A stretch of 64,000 bases of DNA, from NCBI RefSeq assembly GCF_954871325.1, contig NC_088775.1, positions 67,619,561 through 67,683,560 on the forward strand. The letters run 5' to 3'. The position numbers and the translations under genes are program-made. Positions within the stretch are counted from its first letter, which is position 1; each line of letters starts with the position of its first letter. The DNA is from Gordionus sp. m RMFG-2023. Taxonomy: Eukaryota; Nematomorpha; Gordioida; Chordodea; Parachordodidae. Shown here piece by piece: positions 32,741 to 44,610 of the stretch. The notes under the pieces were generated by a model. It was not told where the DNA came from. It saw only the letters and a list, made by a program, of their open reading frames with translations, and ran no database searches.

Positions 32741-34550
32741 CAGTGAAACGATACACATGTTTAAATATACTATAAAAGGGGGTAAACAAAATAAGATTTT
32801 ATTTTTAATAGAATAAAGATTGAAATTAAATATGGACAAGCAATTAATTAAGAAGATTAATAGTTGATTAATCATTATAAAAAAAATGTGTAATTTGTTA
32901 TGAAAAATGAATTTTTTTTTTATTTTCTTTGAGAATGCTCAAGTAAGATATTTGATTAAATTTCATTTAAAATTCTAAATCATTTTTTGTAAAAAGTCTT
33001 TTTAATATTTTAGAATTTCTTAAATGTAATCTATTTTGTATATCCATTTATTTCGATAAAAATATGATAACACTATAAACTTTTATAATAATTTCGATAA
33101 AATAATTAATACATAAATAATATAATTATAATTTATCAAAATATTCCATTGTTCCACGAATTTGATGTTGGTACCTTTTTAGAAATTAAAAGAGTTAATA
33201 TTATAATTATTAATACAAATCGATTATAAAGATTACCTAATTAATCCGTTGCCCGCGATAACCCAACTCCAAATAGCTTTGCATGTGATTGTAAAAGTTA
33301 GTGAAATCATAAGGAATAAATCCGTGTAAGAGTTGAATAATATTCCTAACAATTTCATCTCTTGAATTAGGGCGGGGATTGATTGCTCTAAATTTATTTT
33401 TCAAAACTCCAAAAAAATTTTCAATGGGATTTAACTGAGGTGAATAAGGTGGTAGGTATTCAATCCTACCTTTATAAGAATCGATAAGATGGCTTCTATG
33501 GATAGATGCATTATCCATTACAATGATTGCATCTGGTGGTAGGATACTAATAAGCTCCGTCATAGAATCACGGAATAATAGCCCATTATAAGCTCCGTCT
33601 ATTATTTTATAATGTATTACCCCTCCAATTCCGATTGTACAAAGGATACTTACATTTTTGCCCTTAAAGGATGGGATTTTTATTATTGGACGGACATTGT
33701 ATGGCGCCCAGGCGTAGATTGGTACAACATGCAAGTTTATTCCAGTCTCATCTAAGAATTATAAAGTTTCTCTTGGGATATTTAAGATCTTTGCACAATA
33801 AATTTGACGAATATTAATAGCCCCGGGAGTATTTCTTCTATCAGGCTCCTTGCCAGCCCTTTTTTTAGACCAACCAATATTTTTAATATATTTACTAATT
33901 GTGGTTTTTGTTTTTGGACTACCAGGAGGTAACTTTTCTATTATCTCCTGAATAGTCAAAGTGTTATTATCCATTAATAGGCTTATGATACTTCTTTCAA
34001 TAATGGAAGAATCTTTCTTTTTACTTCCTCTTTTTTGAATATTATATTCCTTTAAAGGATCTCCATTTATTTCTGGGAATGTATCCCGTCTAAATTTGTG
34101 AACAGATGCAGTAGACATTTCGACATATTTTGCTATGTCTTTTATTTTCATTTGTTGTTTTTCCGGCATTGATAACATTTTGGTAACTATATCTAATTTT
34201 TCTTTATTTTAATATTTGTGTATTCTTTTTGGTCTTTGAATTCTCGACGAAGATTGGGAGTTTTCATTTAAATTGGAAAAATTAGTATTACTATTGGATA
34301 ATAAAGATTCTATATTAAACATTTTTTTTTATTATTTAAGAAAAATTAAAAATAATTAATATGTAAATATTTTAATTTTTTATTTTAAATTAAATTTTAA
34401 CACATTTTTTTTATTATGATTAATCAACTATTAATCTTCTTAATTAATTGCTTGTCCATATTTAATTTCAATCTTTATTCTATTAAAAATAAAATCTTAT
34501 TTTGTTTACCCCCTTTTATAGTATATTTAAACATGTGTATCGTTTCACTG
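32741..34550 (-). mobile_element. Tc1/mariner-superfamily transposon with ~150-bp TIRs, TA TSD
   Basis: A 1810-bp element starts CAGTGAAACGATACACATG at 32741 and ends with its inverse at 34550, with TA on each side (32739-32740, 34551-34552). The inverted repeats extend about 150 bp with one or so mismatch, much longer than the usual 20-30 bp of simple Tc1 elements and indicating recent activity. It encodes one transposase on the minus strand. It is inserted in the larger element at 29560-35890. Confidence 0.93.
33237..34322 (-). pseudogene. Tc1/mariner (IS630-like) transposase, two premature stops
   Basis: The frame begins MFNIESLLSNSNTNFSN at 34322. It has an HTH region (IKDIAKYVEMSTASVHKFRR, then a second at TIQEIIEKLPPGSPKTKTTI) and the DDE core: Asp in FLDETG, Asp in VMDNASIHRS, Glu in LNPIENFFG. 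It ends GYRGQRIN-stop. Two in-frame stops, one near residue 38 (KY-stop-NKEK) and one just before FLDETG, split an otherwise continuous frame of about 360 codons. Between the second Asp and the Glu I count 30 residues, shorter than the 34 of Tc1 and mariner. The few lesions and matched TIRs suggest an intact sister copy may exist elsewhere. Confidence 0.88.
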
Positions 34551-34552
34551 TA

Positions 34553-35473
34553 TCTTTTATATGGTACTCTATATTTTAAAACATCACTTTAAAAAAAAAT
34601 CAAATGTTTGTTAAGCTATAAAAAAATTTTTTCCCAGATGGATTTAAAAAAATAAAAGAAAACTAAGTCATCAAAAATATAAAATCAATCCCTCATTTTT
34701 TTAAATGGATTTTTTAAAAAATATATTATATTTATTTTTAATATTTATTAATAACTAATTTTTTCCCATCTGGTTTTTTTTATTACACACCCAAAGTAAC
34801 TTTTTAAAATTTTACATTTTCACTTAATAACTTTTTTTATAAAAATTTTTAAGACTTAATATTAATTCTAAATGATAAAAAAATCTCCATTCTGTCATAT
34901 ATAAAAATATTGACAATATATTTGGTAATTTAATATCTTCAAATTAAATTTTAATTAATTGTGAAGACATGGGGCAGGTTTTGGTTTTGGCGGGGTACCT
35001 ATTAGCCATTTTTAAGCAGGGATTATATTGAATAAAAAAAATTCGACTAAATTTATCAAAACATTAAAAGCCACTAGTTTTTCTTGGGCCACGAATGACA
35101 TTATGAAGATGATTGACTTATTTTTTGTAAATTATATGACAGTTTTAAGTGATAATAAGTTCTTCCGGCTAATATATATAATATAGATAAACCTAATAAA
35201 TTTAACATATTTGACAATTTATTTCTATTTATTTAATTAGAATTAATATTTTTTTATAAATTTTTTTATTTCTACCATAGAGATATATGTAAAGATTAAA
35301 ACTACGTTTAAACATTTTGGAAAAATTGCTTCGTCTATTTTTTATAGCACTTCAATTTTTTATAGACAATATAACCCCGGTCTCCCCATAATATATTTTA
35401 AAAAAATCATACCCAGGTCTGAATATTTTTTTTAAAAAAATCTTTTTTTATATATATTCTAAATAATTGTATA
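34553..35473. other. AT-rich interior of the hAT-like element
   Basis: Poly-A/T-rich sequence. A CCCCGGTCTCCCC ... CATACCCAGGTCTGAATATT stretch (about 35370-35430) is a decayed GCCCGG-type hAT end. No gene was recognised. Confidence 0.4.
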
Positions 35474-35630
35474 GGTAGCCTTGTTAAACTGCTCGATTTG
35501 AGCCAATTTAAAAACGGCTAACTCAACATTTTATCCAGAAAGCTATTATGTAAGCTTTAAGATTGTGGTCATAGACGGCACAAAAGTTTAGAAATCTATC
35601 AGCGAAATGTCGGGGTTTAGATAATATTAA
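35474..35630. repeat. TAGTGTTG MITE, partial copy
   Basis: It begins TAGCCTTGTTAAACTGCTCG and retains GAGCCAATTTAAAAACGGC and the CATAGACGGCACAAA segment. The right half is lost. It lies near the right arm of the element 29560-35890. Confidence 0.6.
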
Positions 35631-36191
35631 TAATAACATGGTCATATTCTTAAAATAATACATTTCGAATTTAAAAATATTTAAATTTTCGAACCTTTGG
35701 GGTTAAATTTTTTTAATATATTTATCGTGGAGTAAATAATAATAGCAGGCCGATTCAAAATAAACCTTAGACGACTCTGAAGCCGACTCATGCGGCTCAT
35801 TGAGCCGCTCAAATTGAAATGAGTTTTGCGACTCAAAACTTGACTAGATTTTAGGCTAAGTCGACTCGACTTAGCCATTTAACAACACTAATGGTATGTC
35901 CAACGTAAAAGAGGAACGACACTATGTTAGGAGGACAACAAGTTATGATGGATACTACGAAAATCGCCTAAAAGAAAGGAGGATGGCAACGTTAGAAACG
36001 ACCTTCTAAAAACAATACTGGGATGATTATCAAGATCTGACTGAGTGTATGAAGTGATAAAAAAGAAATACAGACATAAAAATATTGTTTAAACAAAAAA
36101 AATATGGGAATCATTTATTAAATGCTTATACGCTGATTAATTTTTTTTTTTGCATAGTGATATAAAAAAAATATGTATAATTTTGCCCAGG

Positions 36192-36551
36192 TATTATGTG
36201 TATTTAAATTATTATTACAATAATGTCAAGGATATATTGTATTTTTATATGAAAAAGAAATGATGTCAAAGATATATTGTATTTTTATATGAAAAAGAAA
36301 TGATGTCAAAGATATATTGTATTTTTATATATGAAAAAGAGATAATGTGAAGGTTGTAATTTATTTTTATTTGAAGAAGAAAAAAATGTTTTTTAGTTAA
36401 TTTTTTTCGCGTAAAAAAGAGGATTTGTTTTATAAGAGGAATTTTTTTATATAAAATAATTTTTGTTATGAAATATAGATTATATAAATAAAAGTATAAA
36501 TATTTTATTGTTGAATTAACCCAATCTACAAGAAGTTATAAGAAGTCTACA
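36192..36551 (+). repeat. LTR of the gypsy fossil (3' LTR or solo LTR)
   Basis: This 360-bp copy has the same length and orientation as the LTR at 22606-22965 and differs from it at about seven positions. If the two belong to one element, this is its 3' LTR, displaced by the insertion at 29560-35890. If not, it is a solo LTR. No flanking duplication could be identified. Confidence 0.8.
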
Positions 36552-36729
36552 AAAGTTACTATCTAAAAATCAATCATGCTTTAAAAAAAAGAAAGTTCTG
36601 AATTAATATAGGATATAATCATTAAAATTTAAGGTAAAGAAAGAAACAAAACCATATCCTATGAATATTAGTATAAAAAAATACAACTATAATTTATATA
36701 ATATTAACCTATATAATCAGGCAAATTTT

Positions 36730-37070
36730 TTTATGATTTTTAAATTACCAGTAAAAACAATTACCATCTGGTTCAATTGTTTCCATCTGTGATGGAACAG
36801 TTAGCACCCTTTCTATATTTTGGGGGACTTTCTTTTTTACTGACATAAATTTTAGAAGCATATTTTCTCTAAATATTGGTAGTTGGATTATAAAAATGTT
36901 TAAATGTATGTTGAATGATTTTAATGAATGTGTCATCTATGGCTTTAAATATTTAAAAAAAGTAAATTAATCATGATTTTTAAGGATTACAATTAACTGT
37001 AATTTATTACAATTTTTTAACTTTGAGTCTGAGTGTACAAAGTCTACCTACTAGGTCACTTGAAGATCCT
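36730..37070 (-). pseudogene. OTU-domain protein relic, N-terminal exon
   Basis: The minus strand reads ...RVLTVPSQMETI then EPDGNCFY, the catalytic-Cys motif (DGNC) of OTU-family cysteine proteases, and stops at a GTAATT donor immediately after. An upstream piece in another frame (PTTNI, KYASKIYV) resembles PTTSEWKKYHSEI of the OTU copy at 52.4-52.9 kb, so the copy is frameshifted. No downstream exon follows before the LTR at 36192-36551. Confidence 0.6.
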
Positions 37071-37079
37071 TCAAAAGGT

Positions 37080-37305
37080 GTAAAGAAGATTTTTTTATTA
37101 TCTAATTAAAAAGGTTTATAAATTTGTCTATATCAACAATATACCTTTGGTAAGAACTATTGCGAACATCATCAAAAAATATTGGGCAATTAACTTCGTT
37201 TATTAAACTTCGTAACTTTTTATCGATTCGGAAAATGCGTATAAATAAGAAAAAATGTAGCTTTTATTTCTTGCTAATACGCCATTTGGCTTAAGTCTAT
37301 CATCT
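37080..37305 (-). repeat. Inverted copy of the 17447-17600 segment
   Basis: The minus strand reads GGGAGATGATAGACTTAAGC, then CAAATGGCGTATTAGCAAG and GCATTTTCCGAATCGATAA, closely matching 17447-17560 on the plus strand. In both places it abuts Helitron sequence at the same AATTAATT position. It is therefore likely the end of another, unidentified transposon inserted in both Helitron copies. Confidence 0.55.
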
Positions 37306-38289
37306 CCCATTAATTAACCTTAATCTTAATAACATTACATTCATCATGTTATTTTTTAACTTTTAGAATATCATAATAGGCTTGATAAGTCCCCCAAAAA
37401 ATTTTTTTAATGATAGCCCTCCAACTACTAGAAATATGCATCTAATATTGACCCATCTACCGGTTTTACATTATTTTAATGTTTGTTTAATTTCAACAAT
37501 AGTTTATTTATATTTTTGCCTGATTTCTTTACTTGTCTAGGCTAACCCTAATCCCTCACATTGCTACAAAGCATGATGAATCTATTATTAAAGATAAGTA
37601 AAGAAAATAATGACGATTAAACAAACGCCTTACTCGTTCTAAAGTTACTGGTAGACAAAATAATAAAGAACTACGCTTGAAATGAACTCATCTAGAGGTT
37701 AATTTTGTTTTTTTTTATCTTATGTTTTATATCTATGTTTATTTTATTTTCACCCAGTTCTCCAAATTATACTATCACCACTACCACAATCCCTATGCCT
37801 CCGCCTATTTTTTAACAAATATAAACATTTAATTCTGTACTATCATTCACTTCACTAGGAGTTAATATAAATATTACTTTATATGATTCGCTAAGAAACT
37901 TTCGGGAATATTTAGAGGAATGTTCAAACTTGAATGTACAGTACGGCCAATTTCATCAACTTTATTAATGGAAAAATATGCAGTAGTTCTGTCGTGGCCT
38001 TTAAAACAATACTTATGACCGTTTTATGGTTGAGTTAACATTGTCGTTCATGATTCTATTTTAGAAGGGGATACCAATGCTGACATTGACAGAAATATCG
38101 TTTTGCGTGTTCAAACTTGAATGTATAGTACGGCTAATTTCATCAACTTTATTAATGGAAATATATGCAGTAGTTTTGTCGTGACCTTTATAACAATACT
38201 TACGACCGTTTTATGGTTGAGTTAACATTGTTGTTCATGATTCTATCTTAGAGGGGGATACCAATGTTGACATTGACAGAAATATCTGT

Positions 38290-38708
38290 CACAATGAGGA
38301 TGTGATTGTCATTGTGAATCAAAACCTAAATATAAAAAGAAATATATATATATATAAAAGAAATTAATAATAATTAGGAATCACGAAATCATGAAATCAA
38401 TTTATCTCTTTATTCAAAATTATAACATTATCTAATTAACAAAATTATAAAAGTAAAAATAATAAAAAAGATTAATAAAAATAAAAAATAAAATACAAAA
38501 AAGTTAATAATTATGAAAGATCTTTTAATTGGCCTTTTTATACTCTTTTCAATCTTCTTATAACTAATATTCATAACTATTCAAATATAATATTTTTATC
38601 ACGCGGTATAATCATAAATCCAAAAGAATTCCTTATGCAAATTAAATATAAAGTACAACAAAATCCAAAAGAATTCTTTATGCAAATTAAATCTAACATT
38701 TACAACAA
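38290..38708. repeat. AT-rich insertion in the Helitron
   Basis: Compared with 18331-21000, extra sequence lies between GACAGAAATAT and ATATCGTTTTGCG. It has (TA)n and poly-A/T character and two copies of AATCCAAAAGAATTC/TTATGCAAATTAAAT. The family is unknown. The ATAT on both sides may be a short duplication. Confidence 0.5.
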
Positions 38709-38746
38709 TATCGTTTTGCGTTCTTCTTTTACCAGTATCCCAAGGC

Positions 38747-40846
38747 TATTAGCGTACGCAGCGGGGGGGGGCAGGGGGACAAATCCCCCCTCCCCCCCCA
38801 AAGCCAAAAAATGCAGATGCCGGATATATTTTTCAAAAATATTTTTGTTTAGAGTGTTGTCCAGATTTAATTTAAAACATTTCCATATTTTTTAATTCGT
38901 TTGTAAATAAAAATTTTAACTTGTAAAAATTGATAAGAATATATAAATATGTTATTTTAACAACTTTTTACAAGTCAAATAATTTTATTTTCAAATAAAT
39001 GAATAAATATGGAAATGTTTTGAATTAAATTTACACTGTACTATATTAATTTATATTTGTTAATATTTATTCCTATCTCATATTAAATATATATTTAATT
39101 ACATCTATTATCACATTCATCACTAAGTTTATCAATTAATTTCGATTTCAAGTTTTCCAGCGTAATATTATCTTATTATTTTCAAATTTTTAGTGGCGTA
39201 ATATTTATCTACCATATATAAATTTCTAGTCAAATAATAATTATACTGAAATTGTCCAACAGGGAGAAAGAAATTGAAACCTTGTCCTACGAGATAGAGT
39301 CTCCGCCATCAAGCAGTAACAGCTTTTATGGAGTTAGAAGAGCCGATTATTTGCTATTACTAACATATCACAATGGCCTGAAAGAAATTTTTCCTTAGAA
39401 GCAGGAAAATTAATGGATTCAATGCTTATTCCAAATTTTTTTTCTCATTAGAATGTACAATTATTTTATGTATTACTTTTCAAAAACATGAAGACTTGAT
39501 TAAGAAGATGAGAATAGCGGAGAGCATTTTATTAGAATTCAAGGAAATTAGGGCTAATGTTTATGAAGAATTTCATATTTTATATGTTATTGTTAAGTCA
39601 AAAGCAGAGCTATACATGTTTAATATTTGTCTCACTCGACATGCAGCAAGGCAAGCTCATAGTTAAAACATTAATATAGGATCAGTAGAAGATAATATCT
39701 TAGATACAAATTTATAAACCAAATAAATGAATGGTTTTTAATTCATTATGCAGAACTTACCAATCTGCAAATATTATTTCAATAAAAGCCTTCCCAACCT
39801 TTTTCAGATGGTGATAGAAAAAAAAATATTTGTTGGATTTTTATCATGAAGATGTTAAAGTATCTTATGATGCCTTATTAGCTGAATAACTATGTTTATA
39901 AGATTAACTATGGTTGATACAGTCCCAAAAAATGCTATGGATGCTCTGCATTATTTCAAACACATTTTAGATTATATTCCCAATGTATTAAAAGAGTTTA
40001 TATATATATTAGCAACTCTTCCCAATAATAAACTAATGAGAGAACATTCTCATTTTTAAGAAGAATAACAGAGCCCTGCAGAGGTACCATTTGCAGGGCA
40101 CAACCCGGATTTTTTTAAAGATTTTTACGGCTAAGCTCAATTTTCAGACCCGGCCCGGCCTTTTTTAAAATAAAATCCGGATTTTTTTAAAATAAATTTT
40201 ATTTATTTTTGATTTTTATAGCTAATAATAACGATTTCAAATATAGGCTGTTTTAAAATATACAGTCCGGCCCGGATATTTTTTTAAAAAAATTTTCAGG
40301 CCCGGCCTAGATGTCTTTTTTTTAAATTCAGGCTCAGCCCTGGTGTTTTTTTTAAATTTCGGACCCGGCAATACGGTCCGGCCCGAGGGACGGGCCTGCA
40401 GGTCTCTGAAAAACATACCAAGAAGTACAACTTTTGAAAGTAGATTGAAAGGCTTGGATCTTTTGAAAATTCATAGGCATTTGACAACAAGCAAGGATAA
40501 GATAAAATTAGCTCAATCCTAACGAAGATTGGATTTTACATTGTAAATAATATAACATACAAAATACAATTATTCCCTATGTGTATTAATTTATATTTCT
40601 AACATTTAAATTTTTTATACTTTATATAAATTTAAAGCTCAAAAAATTCAAATTTCTATTTTTGGTCATTTAAGTGATTCTTTATATATAATTTTTTTAT
40701 AATTCACATTAATTTAAAATTGTGTATTAGAAATGGTTATTAGTCCTAATAAATTTATGCTTGATATTTTTAAAAAACAATAATATTTCTTAAAAAATTT
40801 TATTATCCCCCCCCCCCCCCAGACCAAATTCCTGCGTACGCGCCTG
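38747..40846 (+). mobile_element. DUF4371-type hAT relic, copy 2, perfect TSD and known empty site
   Basis: CCCAAGGC at 38739-38746 and 40847-40854 is a perfect 8-bp duplication. The ends are TATTAGCGTACGCAGCGGG and, inverted, CAGGCGCGTACGCAGG. The sister Helitron at 18331-21000 has the single uninterrupted site CGCAAGGC, directly proving the insertion and its TSD. The interior repeats copy 1: transposase scraps (EFKEIRANVYEEFHILYV, NERTFSFLRR) around a nested GCCCGG MITE. It is the younger of the two copies. Confidence 0.9.
40069..40408. mobile_element. GGCCCGG-type hAT MITE nested in copy 2
   Basis: It begins CAGAGCCCTGCAGAGGTACC and ends GGGCCTGCAGGTCTCTG. It lies at the same position in the DUF4371-type hAT as the MITE at 14725-15104 in copy 1. 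The shared position means it inserted once, before the host element spread. The termini match the autonomous hAT at 43713-47431. Confidence 0.8.
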
Positions 40847-41783
40847 CCCAAGGCACAGGCATATCATCTTTATCAGGACGTAATGTGTTTTGTACACTGC
40901 TTTGTTAATCCGTCATCACTTTCATCTACAACCCTAAATGATATAAAATTACACATTAATTATTTCATCTCCAGACGACCGCCCAGATTTATTTTGTCGC
41001 TTTTTCCATCAAAAATTAAAATGTCAACAAGGATTTGCTCTTAATTTTATTAAATACATGATAAATAATCCTCATTATTTTTTAAAAAAATTATCCTAAA
41101 TTTACATGTCAATAAAAAAAATATATAAATAATTTGCATATAAGTTTCATTAGTGTTTAATGGCATTTTTGTAATTTAAATTGACAGCATTTTTTTTTTT
41201 TACTTAACATAAAAAAATATATATTCCTTATCAAATTCTTTGACAAATAATTTCAGAAATGCAAGACATACATTAAATTTATCTGAAAAACAACAATAAC
41301 CCTATATAATAAATAACATATTTTTTAGATATAATTTTAATTGATCATATTACAAAAAAAGTATAAGAGTCGGTTATTTTAATTTTATTTGTCATGATTC
41401 TCTGATAAGTGGTTGCCCAGGCCTTCCCAGTTTCCCTTAATACGGAATTTACATGTTTTTTTTAATATTAGACTAATTGGTAAATCAGATATTTCCCGTT
41501 CATGTGATGATATTAAAAATTTAACTATCTCCGAGGCGGGAAAAAATTTTCAAAATTATAATGGGTAGGACTGGGCTTGGAACCTCAAAATTAATATTAG
41601 CTTGCACCTGATTTGGGAATATCTTTTACAAATTATTAAGGGTTGAGCTGGGCTTGATAAACCTTTTTAAATATAAGATCTTGGATGCTTCATAATATTG
41701 TGAGCTTGAACCTGGCATGGCATCTATCGTAAAAAATGAATAAAAATCTCATTCCCCGTCATTTTTGACGGGCTTTCTACTAG

Positions 41784-42186
41784 TATATTCTAATTTATAT
41801 TTTTAGATGATATATATAGTGTGTAGAATATAACAAAAAACAGAATACTAGAACATATATTTTATATTTTTTTGGATGACCACACCATCTTCTATATTCA
41901 TACGCATACTTAACTTTTAATATATTCAATTTGAACTACTCGTATATTTAATTTAACTTAGTTAATATTTAAATTGACAGTTAACAATCTTAATATTTCA
42001 TTTATTAACTTTGTCATTTTACCATTCTAAATATGTTGTAGAAAAAAGAGATATTCTATTTAACATTTTAAAACAGATATAAATTTCGATCTTTTATTTT
42101 AATTAAAATGATCCATAGTACTTGATGTCAACTTTCCTACCTACCTTATATCAATATTTCAACTAGATAAATATTCCCTATTAATA
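41784..42186. other. AT-rich sequence, nothing recognised
   Basis: No gene or repeat terminus was recognised between the Helitron 3' end and the MITE fragment. Confidence 0.4.
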
Positions 42187-42315
42187 GCAAATAGATGGTC
42201 AAACCTTCGTGCCATCTATAAACAAAATTTTCGGGCCTGCACAATATTTCCATAATAAAATATTGAGTTAGCTGGTTTTAAAAATTGGCTCAAATCGAGT
42301 CGTTTAACAATACTG
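42187..42315. repeat. TAGTGTTG MITE, right-half copy
   Basis: It keeps ATTGAGTTAGC, AAATTGGCTCAAATCGAG and the end CGTTTAACAATACTG. The left half is lost. Confidence 0.6.
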
Positions 42316-42589
42316 TATAAAGCATTATATTTGAACTAAAGGATATTAGGGCAACAAAGATTTTGAATTTAATAAATGAGATATCATTGTTGAATCTAAT
42401 AGTGTAAACATGACTCGAAGCAAGGAAAAGCCATATTTCCGATATTAATATAGGGTAAGTCATCTTATCTTCCTTTTTTCTTAAATTATAAGAAGCATTT
42501 TAATAATAGTTTTTTCTAATGATTATAGTATACTATTTTAATTTCTTTCTAATTTTAGCTTAGAGATTCATGATTAAAATTTAGCCTTA

Positions 42590-42879
42590 CCCTACCCCAT
42601 GAAGTATTAAATATATTTGTAAGTAGTAGATGTGGAAGTTTGTGCCATTGTAGTGAAAAATGTTATGGACCAGCATATAGAAATAATGATCAGAATAGTA
42701 CAATGCGAGCGATGTGAAAAAGTCAGACAAACAAAAGAGGATGGTAAAACATATAGCCTCAGCATCTAATCTAAGAATTGTATAGGATGATGTTATATCG
42801 GAAGAAAAGAGAGATGAAAATATAATGACTTGTTTCAAATGTAGGACTATCGGACAGCAAAGAAAATAATATAATCAGG
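42590..42879 (+). mobile_element. Gypsy gag zinc-knuckle fragment (LTR fossil)
   Basis: The plus strand is closely related to the zinc-knuckle region of the gypsy fossil at 23.9-24.2 kb. It is a short broken fossil piece, cut at 42880 by the hAT element that starts there. Confidence 0.6.
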
Positions 42880-44610
42880 CAGGGGCGTCGCTAGCCTTTA
42901 CAAACTCAGGGGGCTCAACTAAAAAACCGCTTTTGTCTGGCCTTCGGCCGAGTTTATTAATATATTATACTTTTTTAAATTTGCTAACTTTGAACAATTA
43001 TTCATTTCATATTTTATCATTTATTATATTATTGCAACAAAATAAACTCGCATATAAATAATTAAACAATATAAGACATTTCTAAAAATAATAATTTTTA
43101 ATACAAAATCTATATTTTCAATTGCTGATATAAAAAATTATGCGTCTAAAAAATTACAAGTGATAATAAAAACATATGCCTCAATTGATAATGGTTTTTA
43201 AAAACCATAATATTATATAATTATTAGCAACTTACATTGACAAGGTCATTAAACTAATATAACTCCTATTTTAGACAATGTTTTATAGAATGGACTAATA
43301 AGGAAAAATTTATAGGCCTAACCAAATCAACAATTCTAGAAAAAGAGAAAACGACCAATCCAAATCATAAAACTATATGATGGTTAGAGCTTCCACTTTG
43401 ATGACATGATGGAAGGTAGATAAGTAATTGTAAAAATTATTGTGAGATATTAAATTTTTATAAGATTATCTTCCATTTTTATTGATATATAAACAATTAC
43501 ACAGTTGACCATTATTGCTTATCTAAAATATGCAATCATATGATCTCAGCAGTTGTAGTAATGGCCTTAACTTACATCGCCACACACATAATATATGCTG
43601 GTTAATTTGCAGTCATAGCTATGATACTCACGATATTAATCAGAATTTATTATGTTAGATAAATTGAAAACTAAAACACTAAAAATCTTTAGAAGAAATT
43701 ATGCATATATATCAGAGACCTGCAGAGGTACCATCCCGGTTTTAAAATTTTTAGGCCCGGCCCGGATATTTAAAAAAAAAATTTTTTACGGCCCGGCCCG
43801 GATTAAAAAATTTAAGGCCCGGCCCTGATATTTTTTTAAAAATTTTTTTACGGCCCGGCCCGGCCCTGATATTTTTTTAAAAAATTTTTTACGGCCCGGC
43901 CCGGCCCGGAATTTAAAATTTAAGGCCCGGCCCGGATATAAGTATATTTCATATTTTATTCAGATATTTAATTACAAATTGATACTATAAAAAATTTGTG
44001 CAAATAATATTTTTGAATATTAAAGATTCTATTTGTGATTTTTAATTTTTATTTAAAAAATACATGTAAAAAGCTAATATTTTGAGAATATTATATTAAA
44101 TTTATAAAAATTATAAAACTGTTATTTATAAAAATGGATATTTTGAGAATATACTATATTTTATATTGCATTTATAAAAATAAAACTAATATTCATAAAA
44201 ATGGTAATAATATTTTGAGCATATACTATATTTTATATTGCATTTAAAAATAATAAAACTAATATATAATTTATAAAAATGGAAAATATTTTGAGAATAT
44301 AATATATTGTATATAATTTACTATTTAATTTATAAAGTAAAAATAAATCGCTATTTAAAAAAATGCATGTATAATAAATAGTATTTTGAAAATATAATCA
44401 AATTGCACAATATTAATATAATTTATTTTATAATATAAATTTTTAACAAAAGAAGATAATTGTATTATATAATATATTGTAAAAAAAAATAATAAAAAAC
44501 TTTCATGACTCAAGGTAAAATATAATAAATGCAATAAATATTTGACAGTTTGCAAAGTAAAAAACCAGCATGATTGACGAAACCCTATACTCAAGAAAGA
44601 TATTAAAAAT

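Larger units (their letters stand above)
29560..35890. mobile_element. 6.3-kb hAT-like element with 210-bp TIRs and nested guests
   Basis: The left end TAGTGTTGTAAAATAGTCGAG-like arm (29560 to about 29770) and right arm (about 35655-35890, ending CATTTAACAACACTA) are inverted copies. They include GAGTCG-rich blocks and CCACGATAAA. The 8-bp flanks ATCGTATG (29552-29559) and ATGGTATG (35891-35898) differ at one position. The termini resemble those of the short TAGTGTTG MITEs. Inside lie a Tc1/mariner copy (32741-34550), a second mariner remnant (31770-32018) and MITE copies. No transposase of its own was recognised. It interrupts the gypsy fossil. Confidence 0.65.
22606..36551 (+). mobile_element. 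Ty3/gypsy LTR fossil, split by a 6.3-kb hAT-like element
   Basis: Two direct repeats of 360 bp (22606-22965 and 36192-36551), differing at about seven positions by eye, fit its 5' and 3' LTRs. Internal parts in order: gag zinc knuckles (about 23.8-24.2 kb), aspartic protease (about 24.4 kb), reverse transcriptase (25.4-26.0 kb), RNase H (26.1-26.5 kb) and integrase (26.8-27.6 kb). A second partial gag/integrase block follows at 28.5-29.5 kb, so more than one copy may be fused. The element at 29560-35890 is inserted near its 3' end. It is broken, with roughly half a dozen or more breaks. The LTR similarity suggests a fairly young insertion. Joining the distant LTRs into one element is an inference. 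Confidence 0.7.
37306..41783 (+). mobile_element. Helitron, plus strand, 3' end intact, with nested hAT
   Basis: It ends with hairpin CCCGTCATTTTTGACGGG (41755-41772), 11 nt later CTAG (41780-41783), then T, a textbook Helitron 3' terminus. Apart from inserts it is collinear with the minus-strand Helitron 18331-21000 (inverted). The 5' ~750 bp are missing, replaced at 37306 by other repeat sequence. It carries an internal duplication of a roughly 185-bp segment (37920-38103 and 38103-38290), an insertion at about 38290-38708 and the hAT at 38747-40846. No Rep/helicase domain was seen. Confidence 0.8.

Noticed and set aside
43735-43940. CpG island or promoter of a host gene in the GC-rich blocks (also 47150-47415, 14750-15104, 40080-40408).
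   Set aside because: They are GGCCCGG subterminal arrays bounded by hAT termini and do not precede host exons.
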